From: Zunongwangia pacifica | Lineage (GTDB): Bacteria > Bacteroidota > Bacteroidia > Flavobacteriales > Flavobacteriaceae | Length of the DNA stretch: 64,000 bases | Assembly: GCF_023499215.1 (NCBI RefSeq) | Contig: NZ_JAKHSK010000001.1 | Coordinates: 266,714-330,713, forward strand | Direction: 5' to 3' | Shown here: piece by piece, positions 7,207 to 16,801 of the stretch | How positions within the stretch are numbered: position 1 is the first letter of the stretch | How the letters are laid out: each line of letters begins with the position of its first letter | Made by a program: the position numbers and the translations under genes | Notes under the pieces: model-generated | The model's input: only the letters and a program-made list of their open reading frames with translations | Databases searched by the model: none | Told to the model about the DNA's origin: nothing

Positions 7207-7641
7207 TCAATCCGCACTGTTAAACTGAAAACTCACTTGCCGTTCATTTCCGAAGTTATCCGAAACCCATACGTCAAACGACTGCGTTACGGTGGCCTGT
7301 GAAGTATAATACATCCTGAACTGTGTAGCCGGTAACTGATAAAGGTCATTGGGCAGGTATGGTGGTTCACTGAAATACTGTAATGTACCTTGACCGTCAA
7401 ACTGGAAATAACGGATATAGTATTCCGTATCGTTGAAATTCCCGTTCCGCTCTATCGTAATCCTTATTTCAACGGTCTGACCACTGGCTACCTCTCCGGG
7501 AACGGGCATCACCCTGACCTCAAACGGGTAGTTCTGTTGTATTTCCAGTTCTTCCTTATCACAAGAGGATAATACCACCGCACTTGTAAAAGCCAGGATA
7601 ACCAACCATATCAGTCTGCTTCTATTTAATAATCGTTTCAT
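7207..7641 (-). CDS. traQ: Conjugal transfer lipoprotein TraQ (DUF3872)
   Basis: A 144-residue protein with a lipoprotein signal peptide: a charged start, a hydrophobic core (about 10-25) and a lipobox VLSSC. The mature part is beta-rich (FEVRVMPVPGEVASGQTVEIRI) and ends with KQVSF-type strands, as in the DUF3872/TraQ family. It is the last gene of the mating-pair-formation operon and is directly followed by the terminator. Confidence 0.8.
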   Translation of the reverse strand: MKRLLNRSRLIWLVILAFTSAVVLSSCDKEELEIQQNYPFEVRVMPVPGEVASGQTVEIRITIERNGNFNDTEYYIRYFQFDGQGTLQYFSEPPYLPNDLYQLPATQFRMYYTSQATVTQSFDVWVSDNFGNERQVSFQFNSAD

Positions 7642-7652
7642 TGTTGTTCTTT

Positions 7653-8210
7653 TTAAAAATTAAATCTTAATCCGATCCCTGCCGATGGACGGAACTGTTT
7701 TAAATCCGTACCCCAAAACACTTTGGTACGTCCTTTCAAAAGCAGCACAACCCGGTCGGACAGGTAGGTTTCCAATGAAAGCTGACCACCTATGCCGTAA
7801 ATGAAATTATCTTCGTTCAGGATGGTTGCTCCATCATACAAGATGGCCTCACTACGGTTAATGGTTTCGTAACCGGCAAGGGCGGTAACCCCTGCATTTA
7901 AAGTAGTGGTCTTTCGCGCATCGCCCAACAACTGAAGACTGTACCCCACTTCACCCGTATAAGCTTCCAATGGTATTTCCAACTCCCTGTAATCGGTAAA
8001 TTGATGGGTATATTCCGCTGCCCATATCCAGTAATTACCGTTCTTCCCATTTACGGTAAGGGTCAGGTTCAGGTAATAATTGTCGCTGACTTCTCTGGAC
8101 AACATACCTGCATTTATTTCCAGCCCTTTTTGTCCCGGAAGCATACGTTGCGCCTGTAGTGCCGTCATACTTAACATGGCAAGTATTACGGCAAAAATGT
8201 ATTTTATCAT
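7653..8210 (-). CDS. traO: Conjugal transfer protein TraO
   Basis: A 185-residue exported protein with a signal peptide (about 1-20, ending ALQAQ) and a beta-barrel-like pattern of alternating residues (ADRVVLLLKGRTKVFWG, GIGLRFNF at the C-terminus with terminal Phe). This fits outer-membrane TraO of Bacteroidetes conjugation systems. It is co-transcribed between traN and traQ. Confidence 0.8.
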   Translation of the reverse strand: MIKYIFAVILAMLSMTALQAQRMLPGQKGLEINAGMLSREVSDNYYLNLTLTVNGKNGNYWIWAAEYTHQFTDYRELEIPLEAYTGEVGYSLQLLGDARKTTTLNAGVTALAGYETINRSEAILYDGATILNEDNFIYGIGGQLSLETYLSDRVVLLLKGRTKVFWGTDLKQFRPSAGIGLRFNF

Positions 8211-8227
8211 TGTCGTTTCCTTTTAGG

Positions 8228-9130
8228 TTAATTAATCTTTAGGTGCATCTCCGTTATTGGTCTGGCATGAACCAGGTCCGAGTTTTCCACCTGCAATATT
8301 TGCTGTCTGCCACCATTTTTCTCAAAGATTTCGATAACGAGCATCTTGTCATCAGTCATGGTAAACTGATCGAGCAGGAACACGTTCTGGTCGGTGGTAT
8401 TCCCCTCAATTCCGGTGAGCGGTTTGTACATGCGCAACAGGGTCATTGGTTTTTCCTGCACCACGGTACGTTTGGCCACTTTTTTGTCCACGACCTTGAA
8501 ATTCACAAAGTCGATTTGGAAAGGGACATTTCCCTTATTCCTTACTTCGGTATGGAAATAGAATTTGCCATTGTGGACATAGATACCTTTGAGCAGGAAT
8601 TGGATCCCGTAGCTTTTTGCCCCGATATGTTTGATATACCTTTTATTCCTTTTGTAGATGGTTTCCATAAGCAATCCTGCCAATGACGGTGAACTGCTCC
8701 CCAGTTCCTCAAATAACACATCGTTACCGTTTTCCCTGTCCAACGCCTTTTGCATATTGAGCAGGTCATAGTTCATCGAATTGGGATGGGCACTGTAATA
8801 CACATTGAAGTTGTAAAACCTGCCGTCATCGGTAATCACCGAAAAATTGGTTTCTCCCTCAAAGTCCTTCACGGTAGCTTTGATGCGCAGTACATTTTCT
8901 GCGTCTTCTGCCTTACCCGCAATCAGGTACTCACTGCCCAGATCCACGTAGCGGATGGCGGACGGAAATATCAGGTGCGAGGTTTTGTTATACGTTACCT
9001 GCATTTCATAAGGCACTATTTTGCCCATATTCAGTTTGGTAGTATGGGACGCAAGCTGTTGCGCATAGGTGTTGGCGTGGAGGGCCATTAAACCAACCAT
9101 TGCCAATAGGATTTTAAATATTGTTTTCAT
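8228..9130 (-). CDS. traN: Conjugal transfer protein TraN
   Basis: About 300 residues with a signal peptide ending in NTYAQQ. The start is placed at the internal ATG (9130), because the upstream ATG at 9175 would put 15 charged residues in front of the signal sequence and overlap traM. The mature part contains YVDLGSEYLIAGKAEDAENVLRIK and VNFKVVDKKVAKRT, like the Bacteroidetes TraN family, a VirB9-like outer-membrane core component. Confidence 0.8.
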   Translation of the reverse strand: MKTIFKILLAMVGLMALHANTYAQQLASHTTKLNMGKIVPYEMQVTYNKTSHLIFPSAIRYVDLGSEYLIAGKAEDAENVLRIKATVKDFEGETNFSVITDDGRFYNFNVYYSAHPNSMNYDLLNMQKALDRENGNDVLFEELGSSSPSLAGLLMETIYKRNKRYIKHIGAKSYGIQFLLKGIYVHNGKFYFHTEVRNKGNVPFQIDFVNFKVVDKKVAKRTVVQEKPMTLLRMYKPLTGIEGNTTDQNVFLLDQFTMTDDKMLVIEIFEKNGGRQQILQVENSDLVHARPITEMHLKIN

Positions 9131-9158
9131 TTTTGATTCTTTTTTCAGTATTGAACAA

Positions 9159-10475
9159 TTAATTTTTCGAAACAAGGAGCAGCCTGTGACCGGCTTTGAC
9201 GGTAACTTTCGGTGTCCTTACTTTCTTGGAGAAGTAGCCCGAAATACCCTGTACCACTCCACGGCTAAGGTCTGCGGCAACCTGTTGTCCTGCTGATTGC
9301 GTGAGCATTACGCTTGTTCCGGAAGTCTGGCTCATATTGCCGGCCATTTCAGTAAGGGCGTTCATTTCAGGCGAGTATGGCACGTACAGCCCTTGCTGTC
9401 CGTCCAGATCGTACACCGATATATCCACAGGGATAATATTGCCTTCCAGTTCGATGGATGTTACCCTTAGTTGCAGCCTGCCGCTTGCAAACTTGGCATT
9501 TGCCATTACTACCGTTCCTGCCGGAATGGTATGGTTGGGTGTTTGTGCCGTTTCCTGTAAACGCAAACGCACCCCGCTTTCACCCGTTACGGTCTGTGTT
9601 TCCTGTACCACCGCACGAATGCTGTTTTTGGGCTGTATTACCTGCTGCGAAACACCGGCCGTATAAAATCCCCTGTTGCGGGTTTCGCTCCAGTTTGCAA
9701 GGAAAGCACTGTCCGATGGCTCCCGATAGAGGGAAGACACGGCATTTTTCCTTGCAGGTGTGAATGCCACAAAGTATTCCCTTTGGTTGCCCTTTGCCGA
9801 AACCTGCATGTCCGCTTCACCCGTCTGCGTTTGGCTGGATGGAATATAACGTGATGCCATTTCATAGGATTTCTCCATCAATGCCAACTGATCCTCAACG
9901 GTCGTATTTGGCGGGACATCCTTTTCTGCCAGTTGCTCTTTGAGTTCCTCGACTTGTTTGCGGAGTTCCTGGGTTTCATAGTCGCTGTTATCGTAGAATG
10001 AAGTCAGGGTACTTTGCGCATTGCGATAACTGTTCAATGCCGGATTGCCCCCTTTGCGTGAACCGCCTTCGTAATCATCCCCATTGTCTTCTTCCGTTTG
10101 TCCTATTTCTTTATTGGCAGTATCTTCCGTATTCCAGTAGTCCGACAAGGACATTAGGGAGCTGCGTTTTTCTTCTATTTTCTGCTTCATCATCTCTTGC
10201 TCGTATGCCTTTTGCTTGTCGGACTGAAGCCCTGCATCGGTTGCCTGTGGTACGACATCGTTCAGACCAAAATCTTCGACTTCGTTTTCATCGGATGAGG
10301 GTTTGAAGATTAAATACATACAGCCGAGAAATACCACGCCCATAAGGACAAAAATGATAGGCTTTTTCAGCCTTTCTGCCTTATGCTGCGCACCGTCATT
10401 CGGTGCCTCCGTTCCGGTTTTCTGCCCGTCACTTTCGACCAGAAAACTCGCTCTCTTGTTTTTGTTATCTTTCAT
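9159..10475 (-). CDS. traM: Conjugal transfer protein TraM
   Basis: A 438-residue inner-membrane-anchored protein: a cytoplasmic N-terminus, one transmembrane helix (about 37-58), a long low-complexity and coiled-coil linker (LRKQVEELKEQLAEK), then a VirB10-like C-terminal domain with IPAGTVVMANAKFASGRLQLRV. It probably spans the periplasm and contacts TraN. Its start overlaps the end of traL by 11 bp. Confidence 0.85.
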   Translation of the reverse strand: MKDNKNKRASFLVESDGQKTGTEAPNDGAQHKAERLKKPIIFVLMGVVFLGCMYLIFKPSSDENEVEDFGLNDVVPQATDAGLQSDKQKAYEQEMMKQKIEEKRSSLMSLSDYWNTEDTANKEIGQTEEDNGDDYEGGSRKGGNPALNSYRNAQSTLTSFYDNSDYETQELRKQVEELKEQLAEKDVPPNTTVEDQLALMEKSYEMASRYIPSSQTQTGEADMQVSAKGNQREYFVAFTPARKNAVSSLYREPSDSAFLANWSETRNRGFYTAGVSQQVIQPKNSIRAVVQETQTVTGESGVRLRLQETAQTPNHTIPAGTVVMANAKFASGRLQLRVTSIELEGNIIPVDISVYDLDGQQGLYVPYSPEMNALTEMAGNMSQTSGTSVMLTQSAGQQVAADLSRGVVQGISGYFSKKVRTPKVTVKAGHRLLLVSKN

Positions 10476-10749
10476 ATAATTTGTTTTTAATGATTTCTGA
10501 AATGCTGTCCTGCGGTATAACCGGGGACTTTCTTTGTTGGATAACCGGATTTTCGATATGTTCTATCGTCATTCCATTATTGGGTTTGCCCACCTCATAA
10601 CAGACTTCGGTTATCACGATAATGGACAATAGCGCATAGCCCGCAAAGAACAGTAGTGCATAGCGGTTCTGCCTTTTAACAGGCATCGCCTGCCACTGCC
10701 CATCCAGCTTGTCCAACCAATCACTTATCCTTTTTCTTGGATTTTTCAT
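10465..10749 (-). CDS. traL: Conjugal transfer protein TraL (DUF3989)
   Basis: A 94-residue protein with a basic cytoplasmic N-terminus (RISDWLDKLDGQWQAMP) and one transmembrane helix (about 29-48), matching the DUF3989/TraL family found between traK and traM. It overlaps traM, indicating coupled translation. Confidence 0.8.
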   Translation of the reverse strand: MKNPRKRISDWLDKLDGQWQAMPVKRQNRYALLFFAGYALLSIIVITEVCYEVGKPNNGMTIEHIENPVIQQRKSPVIPQDSISEIIKNKLYER

Positions 10750-10770
10750 GCTTCAATGTTTTATCCGTTA

Positions 10771-11199
10771 TTACAACTTGAAACGCCTGCTGCTTTGAAC
10801 AGCTTTTTGTTTTTGGGCATCGCTGACCATAGCGATTGCCTCCATTGCACTGGGTATCGTCATGGCAGAGAGATCGGTCAGCTTGGATTGCTTCAGCAAT
10901 TGCCCAAAGCGGTCTTTCCTTGCTATTTCCATTTTGTCCAAGAAGAATTTTCCGTTCAGGTGTTTTACCCAAAGGGTACATTCCACACGTGGTTTGTCTT
11001 CACCTGCCCATTGCAGATAGCCCGTGAGCAACAACTCTGGCTTTGGTTCCCCCTCCTTACCATTTCGGCAGTTTTCGAGGTATTCACTGATGCTTTCCTT
11101 CAGCTTTCCTGCATACGCACCCTGGGTATGGAAATAGCCGTTATACCCCTTTGCGGTTAGGGTTTGTGTAAATGTGCTCAAATCTGATAGTGCTTCCAT
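10771..11199 (-). CDS. Conserved hypothetical protein between traK and traL
   Basis: A 142-residue soluble protein without signal or membrane segments. Features are a helical N-terminus, a central beta-rich part (LLLTGYLQWAGEDKPRVECTLWVKHLNGKFFLDKMEI) and a basic C-terminus. It sits in the tra operon with 9 and 21 bp spacers. The KHLNGKFFLDKMEI-type strand resembles proteins of the DUF3945 type, but that is only a visual impression. Function unknown. Confidence 0.6.
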   Translation of the reverse strand: MEALSDLSTFTQTLTAKGYNGYFHTQGAYAGKLKESISEYLENCRNGKEGEPKPELLLTGYLQWAGEDKPRVECTLWVKHLNGKFFLDKMEIARKDRFGQLLKQSKLTDLSAMTIPSAMEAIAMVSDAQKQKAVQSSRRFKL

Positions 11200-11208
11200 G
11201 ATATTGAT

Positions 11209-11832
11209 TTAGCGCTCTATAACTTCCTCGTCTTTGTTTTCCAGTACGCTGAACTTCTCGATATTAAAGCCCTGTGGATTGTTGTCCGAGCGGACGGAAT
11301 TCACGAGATAGCAGGATGTGACCAGGCTCCGTCTTGTCAAATTGCTCGAACGGATGATATATTGCTTGGCATACGTCCTGACGGCATAGGGATAGGTGTT
11401 GAAGTTGCAGACCACACTGTCCACTTCGATGCGTTGCTGTACATTGCCTGATATTATGCGGTTGTAGTATCCCTTTTCCGAAAGGTCTTTGTAATAGTCA
11501 AAGACACTTTTGTCGGCAAGGTTGAATGCCCGTTTCATATTGCTTTCTATGGCACGTTTATCCGGGGCCAGTGTAAAGAACAGTTCGTGGAAACGCCTTA
11601 TGTGTTCACGGGCTTCCACGGGACGGTTAATGCTCGCATCCTGTGAAAGTGCCAACATCAACGACTTGCCATTGTCCAGTACATAAATCTTTTGCCGTTG
11701 CAATTCTGCAAAGCGGTAGGATTGCCATACGGCATATCCTACCACGCTGGTGCAGAGTACGGCAAATACGATGGCATACAGCCGTATTTGCCTGAAACTG
11801 TTTTCAATATTTCTTAAAGTCTTAAATTCCAT
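11209..11832 (-). CDS. traK: Conjugal transfer protein TraK
   Basis: About 207 residues: a short cytoplasmic tail (MEFKTLRNIENSFRQIR), one transmembrane helix (about 18-38), then a VirB8-like periplasmic domain with YFNRIISG-type and VRTYAKQYIIRSSNLTRRSL stretches. The start is placed at the third-codon ATG (11832), which gives the usual TraK N-terminus. An ATG nine bases upstream is possible. Confidence 0.85.
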   Translation of the reverse strand: MEFKTLRNIENSFRQIRLYAIVFAVLCTSVVGYAVWQSYRFAELQRQKIYVLDNGKSLMLALSQDASINRPVEAREHIRRFHELFFTLAPDKRAIESNMKRAFNLADKSVFDYYKDLSEKGYYNRIISGNVQQRIEVDSVVCNFNTYPYAVRTYAKQYIIRSSNLTRRSLVTSCYLVNSVRSDNNPQGFNIEKFSVLENKDEEVIER

Positions 11833-11844
11833 TTCTACCAATGT

Positions 11845-12840
11845 TTATTTGTTCATTAATTTTCCTCCGATGTTGCCCACAGTAGCTCCCGTTCCGGCTC
11901 CTGCGATGTTCCCGGTTTTAGAGGCTGTCTGGTTCACATTGCGCATGAAGTTTCCTCCACCTCCGGCCTGGATAACCCAGCCTGCTACAGTGGGAATGGT
12001 GAAGTAGCCCACGATGCCGATAATCATAAAAATGATGTACACGGTATTGGAAGTATCGGGAATGAAAGTCGGGTCTGACAGCATCTCAATATCCCTTTCG
12101 ATAATCAGGGATTGTATCTTGGCGAGCATAGAACTGAACATATCAGCAATGGGCAGCCACAGGTACACACTGATGTACCTGGTGAGCCATTGTGTAAGCG
12201 TGGACTGGAAACCATCCCAAACACTTATTGCAAATGCTATCGGCCCCAAAATGGACAGTACAATAAGAAAGAAGGTCCGTATCGTGTCTATGACGAGTGC
12301 CGCAGCCTGAAAAAGGATTTCCAACAGATTGCGGAACCATTCCTTTATCGCTTTCTCTATCTTATAGCTTTGCCTGTCAAGGTACATCGCTGACATTGTG
12401 GCCAGATCAGAGGGTGACCATCCCAATTCGTCCAGTTTCTTATCAAATTCCTCATCACTTACCAAGTAGGCCGTTTCGGGATTGCGGAGCATGGCTTCCC
12501 TTTCCAACTGGTCTTTCTGTGCCTGTAACTGGTTCAGGTCAAGTACCTCATTTTCGAGCATCCCGTGCGTGCCCTGTACCACCGGCCTTAATACCGCATT
12601 GACGGTTCCCAATAAGATGGTCGGGAAAAACATAATGCAAAGCCCGATGGCAAAAGGCCGTAAGAGCGGGAATACATCAATCGGTTCTGCCCGGCTGAGT
12701 GCCTGCCATACCTTTAGGGCAACATAGAACAGAGCTCCCAATCCGGCAATACCTTTGGCCACTGCTGCCATATCAGCAGACATAAGGATCATTTCATCGT
12801 ACAGCGAACGCAGGAGTTCATGAAGATTATCCCATTCCAT
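11845..12840 (-). CDS. traJ: Conjugal transfer protein TraJ
   Basis: A 331-residue polytopic inner-membrane protein. Hydrophobic segments occur near residues 25-45, 65-85, 180-215 and 265-290, followed by a Gly-rich tail (IQAGGGGNFMRNV, GAGTGATVGNIGGK). This is the VirB6-like channel component of Bacteroidetes elements. It lies between traI (5 bp) and traK (12 bp). Confidence 0.85.
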   Translation of the reverse strand: MEWDNLHELLRSLYDEMILMSADMAAVAKGIAGLGALFYVALKVWQALSRAEPIDVFPLLRPFAIGLCIMFFPTILLGTVNAVLRPVVQGTHGMLENEVLDLNQLQAQKDQLEREAMLRNPETAYLVSDEEFDKKLDELGWSPSDLATMSAMYLDRQSYKIEKAIKEWFRNLLEILFQAAALVIDTIRTFFLIVLSILGPIAFAISVWDGFQSTLTQWLTRYISVYLWLPIADMFSSMLAKIQSLIIERDIEMLSDPTFIPDTSNTVYIIFMIIGIVGYFTIPTVAGWVIQAGGGGNFMRNVNQTASKTGNIAGAGTGATVGNIGGKLMNK

Positions 12841-12845
12841 AGCTC

Positions 12846-13478
12846 CTACCAGTATTTTTGTTCAGCAGTGCCATACAGCTCCAATACCCTTTGGGTGTTG
12901 TTCTGCTTTTTTGCCCTTAAAATGCTGACTGAAATGTTTTTATTGGTATAATAGCGCACAAGACTGTGGTAATCCTTGACCTCGTTGTACACCTTGTCAA
13001 TGATATCCATACGCTCTTTATCGTTCAGTGAAAGAGAGGTCGAGGTAATAATCTGTTTCAACTCTTTCAGCAGTTCGGTACTTTCATTGAGCAGTGCAGA
13101 ATACCCGTTGGCGATTGCCGATAATTCCTGTGGCGAAAAATTGGGATCGTTCATCATCTTGCCGAAATTATTGACGTACATTTCGGATACATCGCCCACG
13201 AGCAAAACGGTCTGCTGAACCTTGCGGGCATCTTTCACCAAGTTGTTTACGGCTTGAAGTTTATCGTAATATTCCTTGCCTTGTTTATATACCTTTTCCA
13301 CTTCCTTGAAATTCTTGATCACGTTGGATACGGTGGACGAGGTTTGTACAATCTCATTTGCGGAATTGATAATACCCGAGGCAAGGTTTGAAGGGTCAAC
13401 CACGACCCATTGTGCCTTAGCGGATGGTGCAACGGCAAGCATAAGCACCGTACACACCAGTAACATTGTTTTTTTCAT
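12846..13478 (-). CDS. traI: Conjugal transfer protein TraI (DUF4141)
   Basis: A 210-residue periplasmic protein with a cleavable signal (ending AKAQWVVVDPSNLASG) followed by a mainly helical mature domain (IINSANEIVQTSSTVSNVIK and coiled coil). This is the VirB5-like DUF4141 family, always next to the VirB4 ATPase gene in these operons. Confidence 0.85.
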   Translation of the reverse strand: MKKTMLLVCTVLMLAVAPSAKAQWVVVDPSNLASGIINSANEIVQTSSTVSNVIKNFKEVEKVYKQGKEYYDKLQAVNNLVKDARKVQQTVLLVGDVSEMYVNNFGKMMNDPNFSPQELSAIANGYSALLNESTELLKELKQIITSTSLSLNDKERMDIIDKVYNEVKDYHSLVRYYTNKNISVSILRAKKQNNTQRVLELYGTAEQKYW

Positions 13479-13497
13479 AATTTCTAATTTTTTGTGA

Positions 13498-16005
13498 TTA
13501 ATAATTATTTGCTTTTTCCCGTCTTTGGAGGGCGATGCGCTTTATGGCCTGTTCCACGTTGCCGTCCAGTTCGGATGCCAGTTGCATGACCTCCATCTTT
13601 TCGGTTTCTTCAGTAGTATAGGCGAGGTATTCCTCAACCGAAACTTCTGTGGCATAGACTGCTGAATGCGTACCACCTAAGCCAATCCAAACTTCCTTGT
13701 AAAGCCTTGACGGGTCATTGTTCATGTTGATGGAAAGGATTTGGGATTTTTCCTTTTCGGTCAATCCGAGCATTGCCTGGATGTCATCGAACTTGTTCAT
13801 GTACTTGCGCTGGTCCAAAAGGATCTTGCAATCGGAATTGTTGATGATACTTTCCTTGACGATTGGCGACTGGATAATGTCGTCCACCTCCTGGGTTACG
13901 ACTATGGCCTCTCCGAAAAATTTCCTGACCGTTTTAAAAAGATACTTGATGTATTCCGCCATCCCTTCTTTGGCTATGGCTTTCCACGCTTCTTCTATCA
14001 GTATGAGCTTGCGGACTCCTTTCAACCTGCGCATCTTATTGATAAAGACCTCCATAATGATGATGGTCACAATAGGGAAAAGTATCTTGTGGTCTTTTAT
14101 GGCATCAATTTCAAAGACGATAAAGCGTTTGGAAAGCAGGTCGAGCTGCTTGTCGGAATTTAACAGGTAATCGTACTCTCCACCTTTATAGTAGGGTTCC
14201 AGCACGTTCAGGAAATTGGAAAGGTCAAAATCCTTTTCCCGTACCTGTTTTTCTTCCAGCACTTTTTTGTAGTCGCCTTTTACATACTCATAAAAACCAT
14301 TGAAACAGGGGTATTCATCATTTTGCCTGATGCGTTCGATATATCCGCTTACGGCATTGGACAGCCCTACTTCTTCCGAACGGGTCGGTGGTTCATCATC
14401 CCGTTTCCAAAGCGTTAGTATCAAGGTCTTGATACTTTCCCGCTTCTCGATATCGAATACACCATCGTCCGTATAGAAAGGGTTAAAGGCAATCGGGTTG
14501 TCCTCGGTATAGGTAAAATATACCCCGTCTTCACCTTTGGTCTTTCCTTTAACCAATTCACACAGACCCTGATACGAGTTCCCTGTATCCACAAGCAGCA
14601 CGTGTGCGCCCTGCTCGTAGTATTGACGTACCATGTGGTTGGTGAAAAAAGATTTGCCCGACCCCGACGGCCCCAGAATGAACTTGTTCCGGTTCGTGAT
14701 GATGCCCCTTTTCATGGGCAGGTCGGAAATATCCAAATGGATGGGCTTTCCCGTTAATCGGTCAGCCATCTTAATACCGAACGGTGAGGGCGAACTTTGG
14801 TAGTTGGTCTCCTCCGTGAAAAAGCATAAGGCCGGCTCTATGAAGGTGTAAAAACTTTCTTCCGATGGAAAGTCGCCAGCATTGCCGGGCATAGCCGCCC
14901 AATACAGGGTGGCAACATCAAACGTGTTATGCCTCGGTTTGCATTCCATTAAAGCAAGGGCACTGCCCGTATCATTCTTCAATTGCTTCAGTTCATGGGG
15001 GTCATCCGACCATGCCATGACGTTGAAGTGTGCCCGTATAGATGAAAGCCCGAAGCTGTGCGCTTCGTTGAGATACTTTTCAATCCACTCTTTGTTGATC
15101 TGATTTGCCCGGCTGTACCTTGCCAGCGAATGCATGTTCCGTGCGGATTTCTCAAACTTGCGGAGGTTTTCATCGCTGTTGTCCAAAAACAGATACTGGT
15201 TGTAAATGTGGTTGCAGCTCAACAGCAATCCTACCGGGGCAGCAAAAGACAAGAGGCAATCACTCCGGTCGGTGGACAGCTTTTCATAACGGGTATTTGC
15301 CGATACCGTTCCGGGCAGGTCGTCCGTATCGGACAGGGTATGCAGGCACAGCCTTTTGTTACCGATACGCACATCTTCCGCACCGAGGGCGATATCCTGC
15401 ATAGGCATGTTGGCATCCCGCGATAAAGTCAGGTATTGTCCCAATAGTCCCTGTTGGTCTCCAGTTCCGATGATGTCATCTTCCGTGAGGCGTTCCAGTT
15501 TAACAAAACCGCTGTCATTGATGATGCGCTCAAACTGCGCCACCGATTCCATAAAGTTGTGCACCGTTTCCCTGTCCCTGATTTCCTTTGGGATTAACAC
15601 ACCTTTGCAAAGCGATGAGAAATTGCTCTGCATTCGCAACCGTTCTTTGGTCGTCTTGGTCAGGAACAGGTAGCAATAGTGATTTAGAAAAGGACGTTCA
15701 TTGAAATGGCGTTGGTAGGATTTCGATAAAAAACTCTGGTCATCCTGTGCCATATCCGGGGTATAACTTTCCCTGATGTACCAATCCTGTTTGTGGACAA
15801 TACAATAGTCCGGCAGGGTCTTGATCGCCTTGTGCCATGCCGAATGAATAGCATCGTACTCCGCCGATGCCACCGTAAACAGTTCCGGCAGATGTACCCG
15901 GAAGCAGGCCGTAATGTCCGCATCCTTTGAAAGGATGCAGTGGTGTTCCACCGCCAGTAATGGAAACTTGCTTTCAAGCGTTGTGGCTCTTCCTGTGTTT
16001 CTCAT
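13498..16005 (-). CDS. traG: Conjugation ATPase TraG (VirB4-like)
   Basis: An 835-residue VirB4-type ATPase that powers assembly of the mating channel. Walker A is GPSGSGKSFF (about residue 445) and Walker B with the catalytic Glu is LILIEEAWKAI (about residue 665), followed by the sensor TQEVDDI. It overlaps traF by 4 bp. The N-terminal half carries the usual VirB4 CagE-like domain. The length is full for the family. Confidence 0.92.
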   Translation of the reverse strand: MRNTGRATTLESKFPLLAVEHHCILSKDADITACFRVHLPELFTVASAEYDAIHSAWHKAIKTLPDYCIVHKQDWYIRESYTPDMAQDDQSFLSKSYQRHFNERPFLNHYCYLFLTKTTKERLRMQSNFSSLCKGVLIPKEIRDRETVHNFMESVAQFERIINDSGFVKLERLTEDDIIGTGDQQGLLGQYLTLSRDANMPMQDIALGAEDVRIGNKRLCLHTLSDTDDLPGTVSANTRYEKLSTDRSDCLLSFAAPVGLLLSCNHIYNQYLFLDNSDENLRKFEKSARNMHSLARYSRANQINKEWIEKYLNEAHSFGLSSIRAHFNVMAWSDDPHELKQLKNDTGSALALMECKPRHNTFDVATLYWAAMPGNAGDFPSEESFYTFIEPALCFFTEETNYQSSPSPFGIKMADRLTGKPIHLDISDLPMKRGIITNRNKFILGPSGSGKSFFTNHMVRQYYEQGAHVLLVDTGNSYQGLCELVKGKTKGEDGVYFTYTEDNPIAFNPFYTDDGVFDIEKRESIKTLILTLWKRDDEPPTRSEEVGLSNAVSGYIERIRQNDEYPCFNGFYEYVKGDYKKVLEEKQVREKDFDLSNFLNVLEPYYKGGEYDYLLNSDKQLDLLSKRFIVFEIDAIKDHKILFPIVTIIIMEVFINKMRRLKGVRKLILIEEAWKAIAKEGMAEYIKYLFKTVRKFFGEAIVVTQEVDDIIQSPIVKESIINNSDCKILLDQRKYMNKFDDIQAMLGLTEKEKSQILSINMNNDPSRLYKEVWIGLGGTHSAVYATEVSVEEYLAYTTEETEKMEVMQLASELDGNVEQAIKRIALQRREKANNY

Positions 16006-16334
16006 AAGCGACGGGATTTTGAGGTGGACTTTAAGTAGCGGTGTACGGCTTTGCGACAGATGATGTACTTCGGATGCTTTTTCCTTGCACCAAGCTTCAT
16101 AAGTCCATGTTCACCATACTTGCCATTAAGTGCGAATGTTTGCCATACGATGAGCGATGCGCCACCGATTCCTATAAACAGGCACACATAAGAGCTTACG
16201 CCCGCCATGTACATTATCATGACGAGGATAAGCACGCTAAGCAAGCCCCCGGCGAAGATGAACAGGTATTGGGATTTAAGCCCTTTAAACTCTGCCGTTC
16301 TCCCAACACCTTTATTGATATTGTAATTACTCAT
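16002..16334 (-). CDS. traF: Conjugal transfer protein TraF (DUF4133, VirB3-like)
   Basis: A 110-residue protein with two close transmembrane helices (about 27-70). It has a GVGRTAEFKGLKSQYL start and an RKKHPKYIICR tail, as in the DUF4133 family. It is coupled to traG by a 4-bp overlap. Confidence 0.85.
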   Translation of the reverse strand: MSNYNINKGVGRTAEFKGLKSQYLFIFAGGLLSVLILVMIMYMAGVSSYVCLFIGIGGASLIVWQTFALNGKYGEHGLMKLGARKKHPKYIICRKAVHRYLKSTSKSRRL

Positions 16335-16345
16335 AGGGCAAGGGA

Positions 16346-16648
16346 TTATAGGAAGAAAGCCTGTAGGATGGTCGCGGCCACAATCAGGAAAATACAGGCA
16401 CCAAACCAGCTTGCTGCTGTTTTACTGGTGTCGGGATCTCCGCTACTGAATTTGTTGTACACTTTTACACCCCCGATTAATCCGACCACCGCACCAATGG
16501 CATAGATGAGCTGAGTCGCGGGCTCGAAATAGGATGTTACCATTTGGGTCGCCTCGTTGATACCTGCGGCACCATCCTGGGCAAATACGCTTAACGCTGT
16601 GAGCAAGGCCATCCCCGTCAGCAGTACTTTTTTTGTTCGTTTTTCCAT
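16346..16648 (-). CDS. traE: Conjugal transfer protein TraE (DUF4134, VirB2-like)
   Basis: A 100-residue small protein with a signal-like N-terminus and two hydrophobic helices around the loop KVYNKFSSGDPDTSKTAASWFG, a hallmark of DUF4134/TraE pilin-like proteins. It is the first gene of the surviving traE-Q transcript. In relatives traD lies directly upstream, whereas here a 4.3-kb cargo operon separates them. Confidence 0.88.
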   Translation of the reverse strand: MEKRTKKVLLTGMALLTALSVFAQDGAAGINEATQMVTSYFEPATQLIYAIGAVVGLIGGVKVYNKFSSGDPDTSKTAASWFGACIFLIVAATILQAFFL

Positions 16649-16701
16649 GATTTAACTGAATTATTTTGTTGCTACTTTCCCGCTCCCTGCGGGTTTCGGA
16701 A

Positions 16702-16750
16702 CAAAGGTGTCATGGAAAATGAGGTGCTGTAACGATGTGTCTTTCAGTGG
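16702..16750 (-). promoter_or_regulatory. Probable traE promoter with conserved CCACTGA box
   Basis: On the minus strand a -7-like CACCTTTG (16702-16709) lies 45 bp after the start of a CCACTGAAAG box (16741-16750). The DUF3945 promoter near 56.1 kb has CCACTGAGGG at practically the same distance (44 bp) from TACTTTCG. A small CCCGC/GCGGG hairpin (16679-16693) lies in the leader. Confidence 0.45.
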
Positions 16751-16801
16751 AATTACTTGGCAGCGGGTGGCTAACTTTTTTATAGAAATTTGATATAAGA
16801 T

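Noticed and set aside
8243..9296. Plus-strand open frames opposite traN/traM (and similar frames opposite traG and the methylase-helicase)
   Set aside because: Antisense shadows of well-supported genes; no family motifs.
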